From Maratus speciosus (taxonomy: Eukaryota > Arthropoda > Arachnida > Araneae > Salticidae), in assembly GCA_963932465.1 (NCBI GenBank), contig OZ010792.1:2294001-2358000 (forward strand): a stretch of 64,000 bases of DNA, written 5' to 3'. A program made the position numbers and the translations under genes. The notes under the pieces are model-generated. The model saw only the letters and a list, made by a program, of their open reading frames with translations. It did no database searches and was not told where the DNA came from. Shown here in pieces: positions 55,690-64,000 of this stretch (position 1 is its first letter; every line of letters begins with the position of its first letter).

Positions 55690-56460
55690 GCACCATCGGT
55701 TAGGTGATTTACACTAAACTCTAATCAGCAACAACTTATGTCAAGTCTATCTTAATCTGAAGTTTGATGAAAGTCTGTATATTAGTTTGAGATAGAGCTA
55801 TTCCAGAAATCATAAAAAATTCGGTACTTTTCGGTTAGCCGGGCGCCAGTGTTATATATACATATATATGTATATATAAATGTATGTATATATACATATA
55901 TATTTACATATATATATGTGTGTATATATACAATATGTATATATCTATATATATGTATATTTACATATATGTATGTATATAAATATGTATATATAACACT
56001 GGCGCCCGGCTAACCGAAAAGTACCAAAAATTCTGCGTATCAGCGCCACCTGTTGGGTGATTTATACCAAAAACTAATCAGGACCAATTTATATCAGAGA
56101 CTAACTGAATCTTAAGTTTGATAAAAATGCGACCATTAGTTCTTGAGATATAGTTATTGCAATAATCATGAATAATGTTAGCATATAAGCGCCATCTGTT
56201 GGGTGATTTACACCAAAAAGTAATCAGCACCAATTTATATTGGGAACTAACTGAATCTAAAATCTTATTCAATTCCGTCCATTAGTCCTTGAGATAGTGC
56301 CCACAAAATTTCTGTCACATACAGACAGACAGAGACTTTGTAAAATAATATATTTTTTTCAGGATATCTGACCTCTAAAACATGTAAATCCGTTGAAAAC
56401 CAGAATTCGAAAATTTTCACGAATCCAATAATTTCTTGTAAAGATAGAAGAAAGTAAAAA
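55690..56460 (-). mobile_element. Helentron-like repeat, inverted relative of 26760-28310
   Basis: Read on the minus strand it starts near the hairpin region 'tactttcttctatctttaca' (56456-56437), passes an 'agacagacaga' stretch (56324-56336), then has 150-170-bp units with 'tcacccaacagatggcgct' and 'aactaatgg'. It is cut by a hairpin MITE (55823-56025). The terminal hairpin is degraded on one side. Confidence 0.5.
55823..56025. mobile_element. 203-bp hairpin MITE with (TA)n loop
   Basis: Perfect inverted arms of ~38 bases start GGTACTTTTCGGTTAGCCGG and frame a TA/CA-rich centre (tatatacatatatg repeats). An 8-bp duplication aaaaattc flanks it (55815-55822 and 56026-56033). The TIR start GGTACT recalls the family at 30470 and 48613. 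Confidence 0.88.
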
Positions 56461-58002
56461 GATGAACATAATTACCACACATCTTATGGGGAAAGAAAGA
56501 TTGAGCCCCCTCAGCCATGTGATAATAGATCAACAGTTTTCCTGTTTTCATCTATTTAATTTTACTTTATACTATTATTATACTATTTTATTGTATCAAT
56601 TCATATTAAAAATAATGTGTTAATTGACTTGTTTGTAAACAATCATTCCCTCATATCTGTTTCATCATTCCCTCACTCATCATTCCCTCACCATCATTCC
56701 CTCACTTTTAAAATTTTTATTTTATTTTTTTGCTAAGTCAAATTTTTAAAACGATTTCTGCTGCTATTAAAATCTTCAATAATTGACTAATTGCTTACCA
56801 TTTATCTAATTTTTATGAAAATTTACGTATATATCATTCAAGTCAGACTGCTTGGCCAAATTTGCAAGTATTGTAGAGAACAACCCATATAAGGCAAGAA
56901 CGGGTTACTCCAAAACTTTGCTAGCTTGTAATGCTGGCATTACATTTTGAATGGCCTTAATTTTGCTTCCTATCTTAGAGCAGTGTTCCCTCTAGGCCAT
57001 TTTTTAATAGCACAGAATATGTTTGCACTGTTTTTTTTTTTTAAATAATGTGAAATACATTCTTACTTGTATTTAGATATCTCTACTAAAGATTTTCACA
57101 ATATTTAGTAATTTCTAAATCTGTGTGCCAGAAATATTGCAAAAATTATGGAACTTCTTCATTTCTTTAGGAAAAATACAAGCAATTAAATCATGCGATA
57201 ATTTTATTTAAGTTTTTAATTTATAAGTTGTAAAATCTTTCAAAATTTATGTTTTAGTTTATTTATCATATCTAAACATTACATATCTCCTCACCTTTTG
57301 TTTTATCAATACTAAACACAATACTATATATTCTTTAGCAATGTCCTTCTTTAGTGACTAGCACAATGTCCTTCTTTCTAAAGTGAATTATCTATTGGAT
57401 AGAGAATAACAAAATCTCTTTTATAAGAACTGCCATTAGCCTTGCTTTTATTATTATTATTATTGAAGCCATTACTATATAAAACAAAATTAAATTGATT
57501 TTTCCAGATGTTCTTAAATTTATTAAATGGCTAAAATTCACTCTATAATGAATCACCTGGCCAAAAGTGGAACATAATGTTGTACCCTTTTTGGCCATAA
57601 CTGGTACATATAGCAAATTTAATGCACCAGTTTTGGCCACCCCCCATTAAACTGTTAAAATAATTAAATTAAATGTAAAATTGCAGTAGAGAGATAGCTT
57701 ACCTCATAAAACCTAATAACAATTTGTTTCAGAACAAATAGAACATAAGTGCCTAATGTTGAAAGATTTTGAAAACTTGTCAGCTAAGCAAAAATCTTAA
57801 TACATGTAAACACACACTACAGTTTCACACATTTATTTTTTTTGCAAGTCATATTTTATCAAAAAATAAACAAATGATATTGTAAATGATAAAAGAGAGT
57901 TTGCTTAAAATGTAAGAATGCCTATTATTTGTTAGCATTAATTCACAGGCTAAATATTGGACAAATTGATCCAATGTGGCCAAAACTGGTGCATCTACCC
58001 TA

Positions 58003-59764
58003 TATTCCAGTTTTTTCAATATTAATCTATTTACCGTTCTTATAGTCTCATTTCCCAATATGAATCAAAATTTAATTTTAAATAACAGAAATATATCAAA
58101 ACACCCAAAAGCCCATTAATGGGCACCCCATAAAGAGTAATAAATATTAAACAAAAACCTAATTTGCAGAACAAATTTAAAAAAACAAAATTTATTTCCT
58201 AAATTGTTTAAGTCCGAGAAGGGGCAGATATTAAAATATTTCATTCAATTCGTTCTACATTTAACGTTAAATTTTTGTAACAAATAAGTGTTTAACTTAT
58301 TTAAATTGAACATTAAAAAATAAAAATGAAATTCATACAATATAATACTTTAAACACCTATATACTTAGATTCCGTTCAAATGAAATCGAAATAAATCTT
58401 AGACTTTTTTATAAAGTTTTGCATTTTGCATGTATCTTATCATATTATGTACAATTGTCATAAACATAATGCAAAATCTTCAGTACAAATATTTACAACT
58501 TAAAAATGGAATTTTTTTTTTTTTTTTTTATGGAAATTTTTTTTAAAAGAACTTTCAGGTTTTTTTTTTGGTCAAGAAGTTCATTGATGGAGAAGATTAT
58601 GAACTATGGTTATGTAATTTATCCAAATTGGGTAATTACTTTTGATATGTTGTGGTACGTATATTTAAAATTATTGTACTTATTGAATTGTGTATTTATA
58701 AAATATAAGTTTTCTATATACTGAATGATAGATAAGAATTGTGAGTAATTGTGATTCTTAAAGATTTTAGTTCCGGTTCATTTTGATAACCGGGGTTGCC
58801 ACATTGGCGCAGTTGTCGAAGGAGATTTGCGAAGAAGAGTAAACTGAGATTTAACCGAAATGATATTGTGAGCTGAATATTCTAAATACTAAATAAAATA
58901 ATTTAAAAATAAAACTGTAGAACTGATGTTTGAGGCTACTGATCTGCAGATTTACTAGTTTCATGAATATTACCTATAACTTTCATTAATAGTATTACAT
59001 TTTTTGGTCAGAGGTGACTAAGGAAACATTTAAGACAGAAAATAGATTTTTAATAGCTTCTGTAACTTAATTGTTATTATTTAAACAGAGAGGGATTAAG
59101 CCCTATGAGCCCCTCTTTGACTGTGTTCTTAAACAATATTTTCTACTTCCTGGCTGGTTTGATTGCCAGATTATAAAATATGCAAGGTATAATATACATT
59201 TAAAAAGAAAAAAGAATAAAATATTGAAATTTTATTAATCACATAAAATAACTTAAAAGCAGCTATTTATAAAAATGTTGGTGTTATTACATTTTGTTAA
59301 GTATAATTTAAAAATTAAATTTGATTATTTAGGTTTGCAGTTAAGCCAAAATATTTTATGCACTGTAAACATTACTGAAATTGCATTTTTAGCAATGTCT
59401 ACATGGGATGTCCATTACTGCAAAATGACTAATTAACCATACCAGTAATGGACACCCCACTCTTAAAACTTTACAAATAAATGAAATTTTGTAAATGGCC
59501 ATTAGTATATAAAATTCTAAGTTTCCTATTGCTATTCAAACAAAAACATTCAAATTTTACAAGAAAATAAAGAATATATGAATTAATTAAACAAAGCCAG
59601 CTCTTAGCCTCTTCATTAAGATTTTCACAGAAAAACAGCGAAACTTCGAGACATTATTTTCTGCTTCCTTATTGGTTTGATTAAAAATGTCAACATTAAA
59701 CCAGTTTTATAAAACATGCAAGGGGGAATTATAAAAAAAATAATTAAAGCTAAACATTTATTAG

Positions 59765-59795
<31 letters not shown>

Positions 59796-59830
59796 AGCCA
59801 AAAACATCAAGGGGTGTCGATAACTGGCAC
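58003..59830. other. AT-rich stretch right of element K copy 2
   Basis: No supported coding. It has scattered 'atggacacccc' motifs, which tie it to element V, and a poly(T) run at about 59766-59792. A short frame near 58560-58625 (KKFIDGEDYELWLCNLSKL) ends at a GTAATT but lacks a convincing acceptor. Confidence 0.35.
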
Positions 59831-60182
59831 ATCCAAATTGAAAATTGATTCCAAATTGAAAAATACAATTAAATAACATGCTTTAGTAATTTTCCTGTTT
59901 TTTCTCAAGAAATAAAGTTCTATCATTTTTGTAAGGTTTTGGGCACACATATTTAGAAATGCTGCGGTATGGAGGAGTTTTTTTAAAAAAATCTCTGGCT
60001 ACAACTACAGATAAATTTTACTATTTTTTAAAAAAGCAGAGTGCATTTTGTCAATCTCAAATGGGGCAAGGTGTGGCACTCTTAAAAAATGGCCAAGAAG
60101 AAACAGTAATTAAATACAGAATTAATAAAAACTTCAAATAAGTAATTTCATTAGTTAGCAGCACAAATAACAAAGCTAACAA

Positions 60183-60390
60183 CAGAGTTGTATAATATAG
60201 ACGCGCACGCCATGCGCGAAAAATTTTCCGCAAAATTCGAAACTTTGCAGAAAATATTTTCTTTTTGGAAAAAAAACAAAAAAAAACTTAATTTTTGTTT
60301 TTGTAACTTAAAAAAATGAATACCGAAAAATTAAAAATATCCCCTAATTTTATGTACGATTCTTTTATTGTTTGCTATGTGTGATTCTGT
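60183..60390. mobile_element. Orphan left end related to hAT element N
   Basis: CAGAGTTGTATAATATAGAC and the following ~190 bases align with the left end of 35131 (gcgcgaaaaattttccg, ttttgtttttgtaac, atatcccc(t/c)aattttat). No partner end is found before the right edge of the window, so it is truncated or extends beyond it. Confidence 0.6.
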
Positions 60391-60570
60391 TCCGAATTTT
60401 CTGAAAATTTAAGGCATTACAACTTGTGCTGGTATGCCCTTAAAGAATGGGAAACTATTAAAAGAGCAGATTAACGCTATGGAGTCTAGCTGGCAAGAGT
60501 GAACTGAAGAGTACATCGTGACGTCAGTGAAATATGAAAGACATTCTTATAACTGCATAAATAAAAATGG

Positions 60571-61191
60571 CTGAGGCCTGATTGAACTTTGGAACACACA
60601 GTTTATTTAAAAATATCACAGATCAGGATTACAGTTGATTATACTCACAGACGAGAGCAAGGTTGATGAAATTCATAGCAGCAGGAACAGATGTTTAATT
60701 GCACATTAATTAACACTAATAAAATATCACAGTTGATTAAAGCTTAATTAAAACCATATTAAAATAAAACTCATTTAATACTTTCAAACTGAGAAAACTC
60801 CATGAACGCCGTCAAACGAACGTTCAAGATTCTTGAAACTACTTCCCCTCATGGGAGAAGCAAAACGAAAGGCAACGATATCCATAATACGCCAAGGCTA
60901 TATACGATCAAAGAAATAGCACGTAATTTCAAGAAGAATCACAGCAACCAATGAGCAGATATCATTATGGATATGCAAAAACTAGAAACGATGAATCGAT
61001 TTATTCGATTCTAAAAGATTCTGTGCTGCCATCTGGCGACAAAGTGAAAGTGATATCGATACGTCTTATCGATCATGAAACGTTCCATGCACGACGTGGC
61101 TAATTCACGGTATGGAGAACGGCAAAAATTTAACGATGTTCACGAAGTAAACATCGCATAGAAAACAAATCAAAAGGATTTCCAATTAAGG
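60571..61191 (-). repeat. LTR-like promoter/polyA segment
   Basis: Minus strand: possible start TGTAATGGTCCTTAATTGG (61191). It continues through a CCAAT-box region (attggttgctgtg, ~60955), 'gtatatagccttggc' (TATA-like, ~60900) and AATAAA before 'ctgtgtgttcc' (~60608), ending TCAGGCCTCA near 60571. The order promoter, leader, polyA signal suggests a solo LTR. No matching TSD was found, so limits are tentative. Confidence 0.3.
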
Positions 61192-62500
61192 ACCATTACA
61201 GAAAAGATAAGTAAGTAATATATTTAAGTAAATAAAGATGAATAAATGTTAACTATTAATGAAACTGTAATAAAGAAATGTATAAAAAGTAAACAAAAGA
61301 CCGGTACTTTAAAACAACAATAAAGATAAGCGACGAAGCAAGGAGAACAAAATTTATTCTGCCATCAAATTTCATCAAAATATCGCTGAAAAAACGCTAT
61401 TTTCGTAAAAGGGCTGAAACAAAATAGTGTATTTCATCGAAAAATCGCGGAATAAAGCCAAATTTTGTCAAAGTATCGTGGAAAAAACACTATTTTCGTA
61501 ACAGGCTCGATGTGCAAACTAAACTTACAGGTAGAAAATTCATAAAATGGGATTTAATTTTTTTTTTTTTTTTGAGATTTAAAAATACAGCACGATTTCA
61601 GTGTACTTTAATAATGTATTCAGTAGGTGAAACAGTGAAAAATTTCCCCCCCCCCACCCCCTCCTTCTTACTGCATTGAAATGTCTCCCGCCTTCAAAAC
61701 ATTTAAGATTTGATGCTTATTAGCCCAGAAGCAGAATTTTCTGCATCAGTCTGCAGCAAACTAAAATTTATCTGCGGCTTAACAATACTAGACTAAGCTT
61801 ATACTATCATAAGATGTAACAGAAACCCATAAAATAAGCAAAATTTGCATTTATAAAGAAAATATAACAAGGTTACAACAAGTACCATAAATCTAAAAGA
61901 CTTAAAGTAAATTCTAGCTATTTTTTAAGCCCAAAATTTCTTTTTAAACTGGTGGATTAATCTGCAAGCTTTAAAATAATCTGCAGCGCCCGCTTCCATG
62001 CTGCACTGTTTCTGCTACAGGGCTTATTAGTGATTTAGATGTAAATTTCCCTTCCAAGGAAAATGTCTGATTCCAACACAGATCTATGCTGACAAATAAT
62101 TCAATGGGAAGTATAATGAAAGCACCCATTCATCCAACAAAAAGTACACCTTTACTTAACATAAGTATTCTTTTTTTCAGCAAAAATATCTTTTTCAATA
62201 AATCCATCTTGCCCCTTTTTAAAAGAAATGCAAACATTAGGGACACTTGTTAGTGGAACTTGGTATCTTCTACTCTCAAATAAACATTATTTTACAATTA
62301 AAATTGTATCTTGCATTTTTACTTTTAAAAAAGTAAAGAAAATTTCTCTTAATATTTTTATAAAAATGTCTTATGTGAGTGCAAATAATACTGGTTTTAA
62401 TTCATTATTTAATTATTGTTAAAACAATAATTAATGTATTTCATTTATCTTTTCCAAATAAACAAGTTTTATTTATTCCTTTAAAATATAAATTATTATT
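61192..62500. other. Mostly unassigned AT-rich DNA with a minisatellite fragment
   Basis: 61370-61500 carries several units like the 30-bp minisatellite of 32860-34240 (aatttcatcaaaatatcgc, ttttgtcaaagtatcgtgg). The remainder has 'tctgca' motifs near 61735-61990 and no credible gene. Confidence 0.45.
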
Positions 62501-62593
62501 GATGGGGACCCGTTTTTGTAAAAAAGGGAACCAGATTTTTAGAAATCCTGGGTCCCGGGGACCCAGGTTTTTTCAAGTACAGCGGCATCACTG
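62500..62593. mobile_element. Orphan hAT-type end with GGGACCC palindromes
   Basis: The right boundary is the complement of CAGTGATGCCGCTGTACTTG (62593), preceded by 'ctgggtcccggggacccagg' and 'ggggacccgtttttg'. It interrupts the coding frame of 62594-62938 right after KPFT. The opposite end and the target duplication were not found. The style resembles the ends of element C. Confidence 0.4.
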
Positions 62594-62938
62594 AGTAAAT
62601 GGTTTTCCACGTTTAGCGATCAGCTGGGCAATATTCAGGGTTACCTCAGCGCAGGAATCCAATTCAGATGTCTGTTTTTGAAAATAACTGGTCTGGTTTA
62701 TCAAAGATTTCTTCAGGTGTTTAATTTTTACTGATCGTTCATATCCTTGAATAGATGAGAATGCAGTGTGTTTCATTTCATAATGTCGTTTCACATTATA
62801 TTCCTTGGCTACAGCTACAGTAGAATTGCACAAAAGACAAATAATCATGTCATTATGATTAATAAAACAGTACTTATCTGTCCACAAATCAACAAATTTT
62901 TGATTTGGAAAATCGCCTTTTCTTTTTTCACCGCTCAT
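62588..62938 (-). pseudogene. N-terminal part of a hAT protein (SPIN-DOC/GTF2IRD2-like finger)
   Basis: The minus-strand frame starts MSGEKRKGDFPNQKFVDLW, then has a C2HC-type finger (MIICLLCNSTVAVAKEYNVKRHYEMKH), a helical stretch, and ends LNIAQLIAKRGKPFTQ. This is the N-terminal module of Buster/Charlie-type hAT proteins and their domesticated relatives (GTF2IRD2, EPM2AIP1-like), where 'GKPFTDGE' continues into the catalytic part. Here the frame is cut by another element's end at 62593, so the catalytic core is missing. The start codon context is plausible and the frame itself is intact. Confidence 0.7.
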
Positions 62939-63440
62939 TTTTCCATCTACAAGTAATAAACATCAACTGACTGCTGACCACCAAGCATTCCAAAGATAAA
63001 TGTTGAGTTGAGAAGATACATTCATTCAGCCACTAGACACTCCATTCGTTACATGCTGTCAGCCAAGCAGAGCTCAGTTTTAGTCTCATTGTAGATGCGA
63101 TGCGTCGCATCGAATTTCTCTCTGTCGATCTTAAAGTGCCGATATATCACAACTTGACACTTGAAAGTTACAAATAGCATGCTTTTATCGCGTCATCCAA
63201 CCAGTCAATCAAGATGGCAATTGTTTTTTATTTTAAAAACGCAAGCAGTTCTCAGTTGATAAATTTAATGTGCTTTAATCATAACACTTTAAAATATAAG
63301 ATGATTATGCACGTTAAAATGTAATTAAATGGAGCAGATAACGCATGTGGAAACTTCTAGCTGGGAAAGGATTATCCTGGAAGTGAGTATGTAGAGATGC
63401 AGAAAAGTAGTATGATCTTTATGAGTGTAAAGTAAAACGT
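62939..63440. other. Upstream region of the hAT fragment
   Basis: It contains 'gcgatgcgtcgcatcg' (~63096, imperfect inverted repeat) and no coding frame. It may be the 5' region of the hAT element on the minus strand. Its TIR was not identified. Confidence 0.35.
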
Positions 63441-64000
63441 ATGCAGATTAAATTAAATAAAGACAGTTTATTTTGATTCCAAAAACACATACTTGACATC
63501 AATGATAAATAGCAGCATTCATTTTAAACAGACATATTGTAGTACGTGATGACGATGTTTCACAAATCAGAGCAGACATTTTTGTTTGAAGGTGTCACAG
63601 CATTAGACTTTAAAATAAAACATAATTACACTGATAAAACTAAAACACAACATCCAGAACGTGGCCCAGCCATTGTTCAGTAACTTGAAATACTTCATCC
63701 ATTACAGGAAGATAAAAGTGCGTATTATTAAGATTGGAATCGTATATTTATATAAAAACGATCGGATTGAAAACGTCGTTTCAGACGAACGAACCAATCA
63801 GAGAACGGCATCGAATCGATGCAAAGCAAGATTCGATGAAAAGATTCAATTTGAAAACGATATTCTAAGTTGCCATCTGGCGGGAGAAATATCGTCACAG
63901 AAGTTGAAACGTAGTTGAAAGAAAGTTTTTGCCGGTGAATTACGGTAATGAAATGAAATTAGAAACGGCAAAATGGTATGGATTACTATGGATGTTAAAA
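63440..64000 (-). repeat. Second LTR-like promoter/polyA segment (partial)
   Basis: Minus strand: 'ctctgattggttcg' (CCAAT box in complement, ~63800), TATATAAATATACG (~63754), then a leader and AATAAACTGTC (~63465). It shares 'gccagatggca' and the general order of signals with 60571-61191, so both may belong to one LTR family. The window ends inside it. A short frame on the plus strand (63661-63918) is not convincing as a gene. Confidence 0.3.

Larger units (their letters stand above)
50074..56905 (+). mobile_element. Transposon W with TCATTCCCTCAC subterminal repeats
   Basis: Inverted ends are similar over ~45 bases (left tatgggttattctctgcaat, right complement tatgggttgttctctacaat). Just inside, 'tcattccctcac' occurs repeatedly: about 50285, 50472, 50665, 50820, 50845-50870 (both orientations) and four times at 56643-56703. 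The interior has a decayed gene for an uncharacterised protein (51119-55508) split by two palindromes. The outer limits are approximate and no clear target duplication was seen. Confidence 0.6.
49138..58000. mobile_element. TA-flanked element K, copy 2 (8.9 kb with insertions)
   Basis: The ends are GGGCAGATGTACCAATTTTGG and the complement of GGGTAGATGCACCAGTTTTGG, with TA at 49136-49137 and 58001-58002. The left ~600 bp match 31809-32410 and the right ~1.1 kb match 45470-46553, in the same orientation. The subterminal 'caccagttttggccac' repeats are clearer here (49325-49390). The middle is occupied by element W. Confidence 0.85.
49061..59830. mobile_element. Possible TA-type element V enclosing element K copy 2
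   Basis: The left end GGGAAGATTTGCCAGTAATGG after TA (49059-49060) is matched by the complement of 'gtgccagttatcgacacccc' near 59810-59830. Related 'taatggacacccc' motifs are at 58114, 59395 and 59445. The outermost right bases do not match well, so the right edge is approximate. The 58003-59800 part shows no coding frame. Confidence 0.45.

Noticed and set aside
58548..58640. Possible exon reading KKFIDGEDYELWLCNLSKL
   Set aside because: It ends at a possible donor but no proper acceptor precedes it and it is too short to judge.
59959..60141. Frame MLRYGGVFLKKSLATTTDKF…GQGVALLKNG
   Set aside because: The composition is plausible but there is no splice site, family motif or neighbour to support it. 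It could be a transposon remnant.

Overview
The window is AT-rich animal DNA with almost no gene space and a very dense, layered load of transposable elements. Exon edges follow animal splice rules. The element families (hAT with BED or DUF4371 transposases, Tc1, mariner, pogo-like MITEs, foldback elements, Helentron-like repeats) fit a large arthropod or similar invertebrate genome. I cannot name the species. Most boundaries come from pairing terminal inverted repeats (TIRs) with target-site duplications (TSDs) read directly from the sequence.

Block 1 (1-12.7 kb): the tail of an unidentified ORF, then a Russian-doll stack. A non-autonomous hAT (418-11850, TSD taaattag) contains a DUF4371-type hAT (1063-11161, TSD aatggttg). 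That hAT contains a Tc1 element (1801-4121), which contains a palindromic mariner (2964-4027), which contains a 188-bp hAT MITE (3632-3819). The DUF4371 hAT is also split by a BED/DUF659 hAT (6818-10691), whose transposase is split by a pogo-like MITE (8914-9392).

Block 2 (12.7-31.8 kb): a hAT shell (12762-26135, TSD cattaaac) holds an LTR-type element with ~1-kb direct repeats that encodes only a gag/ORF1-like zinc-knuckle protein (18069-19088). Its 5' LTR is split by a 3.5-kb hAT, and its 3' LTR preserves the empty site. Just outside the shell lies a convincing host exon on the minus strand (26197-26335). Helentron-like repeats, several MITEs and a probable terminal exon of a plus-strand gene (31442-31612) follow.

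Block 3 (31.8-46.6 kb): a TA-flanked element contains hAT, hAT, a pogo-type element with a decayed transposase, another hAT, a TA-flanked element and a foldback with tRNA-like arms, which is seven levels. A ~30-bp minisatellite sits inside two TA-flanked MITEs.

Block 4 (46.6-64 kb): two coding 5' exons of a plus-strand host gene (47433-47460 and 48104-48169). Next comes a second copy of the block-3 outer element (49138-58000). It carries a decayed transposon with an unusual uncharacterised protein and TCATTCCCTCAC subterminal repeats, and that transposon is interrupted by two large palindromes. The right end has orphan hAT ends, LTR-like promoter/polyA segments and the N-terminal part of another hAT protein (62588-62938).

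No rRNA, intact tRNA, CRISPR array or complete host gene was found. All transposases seen are broken, so the elements here look immobile unless enzymes act in trans.
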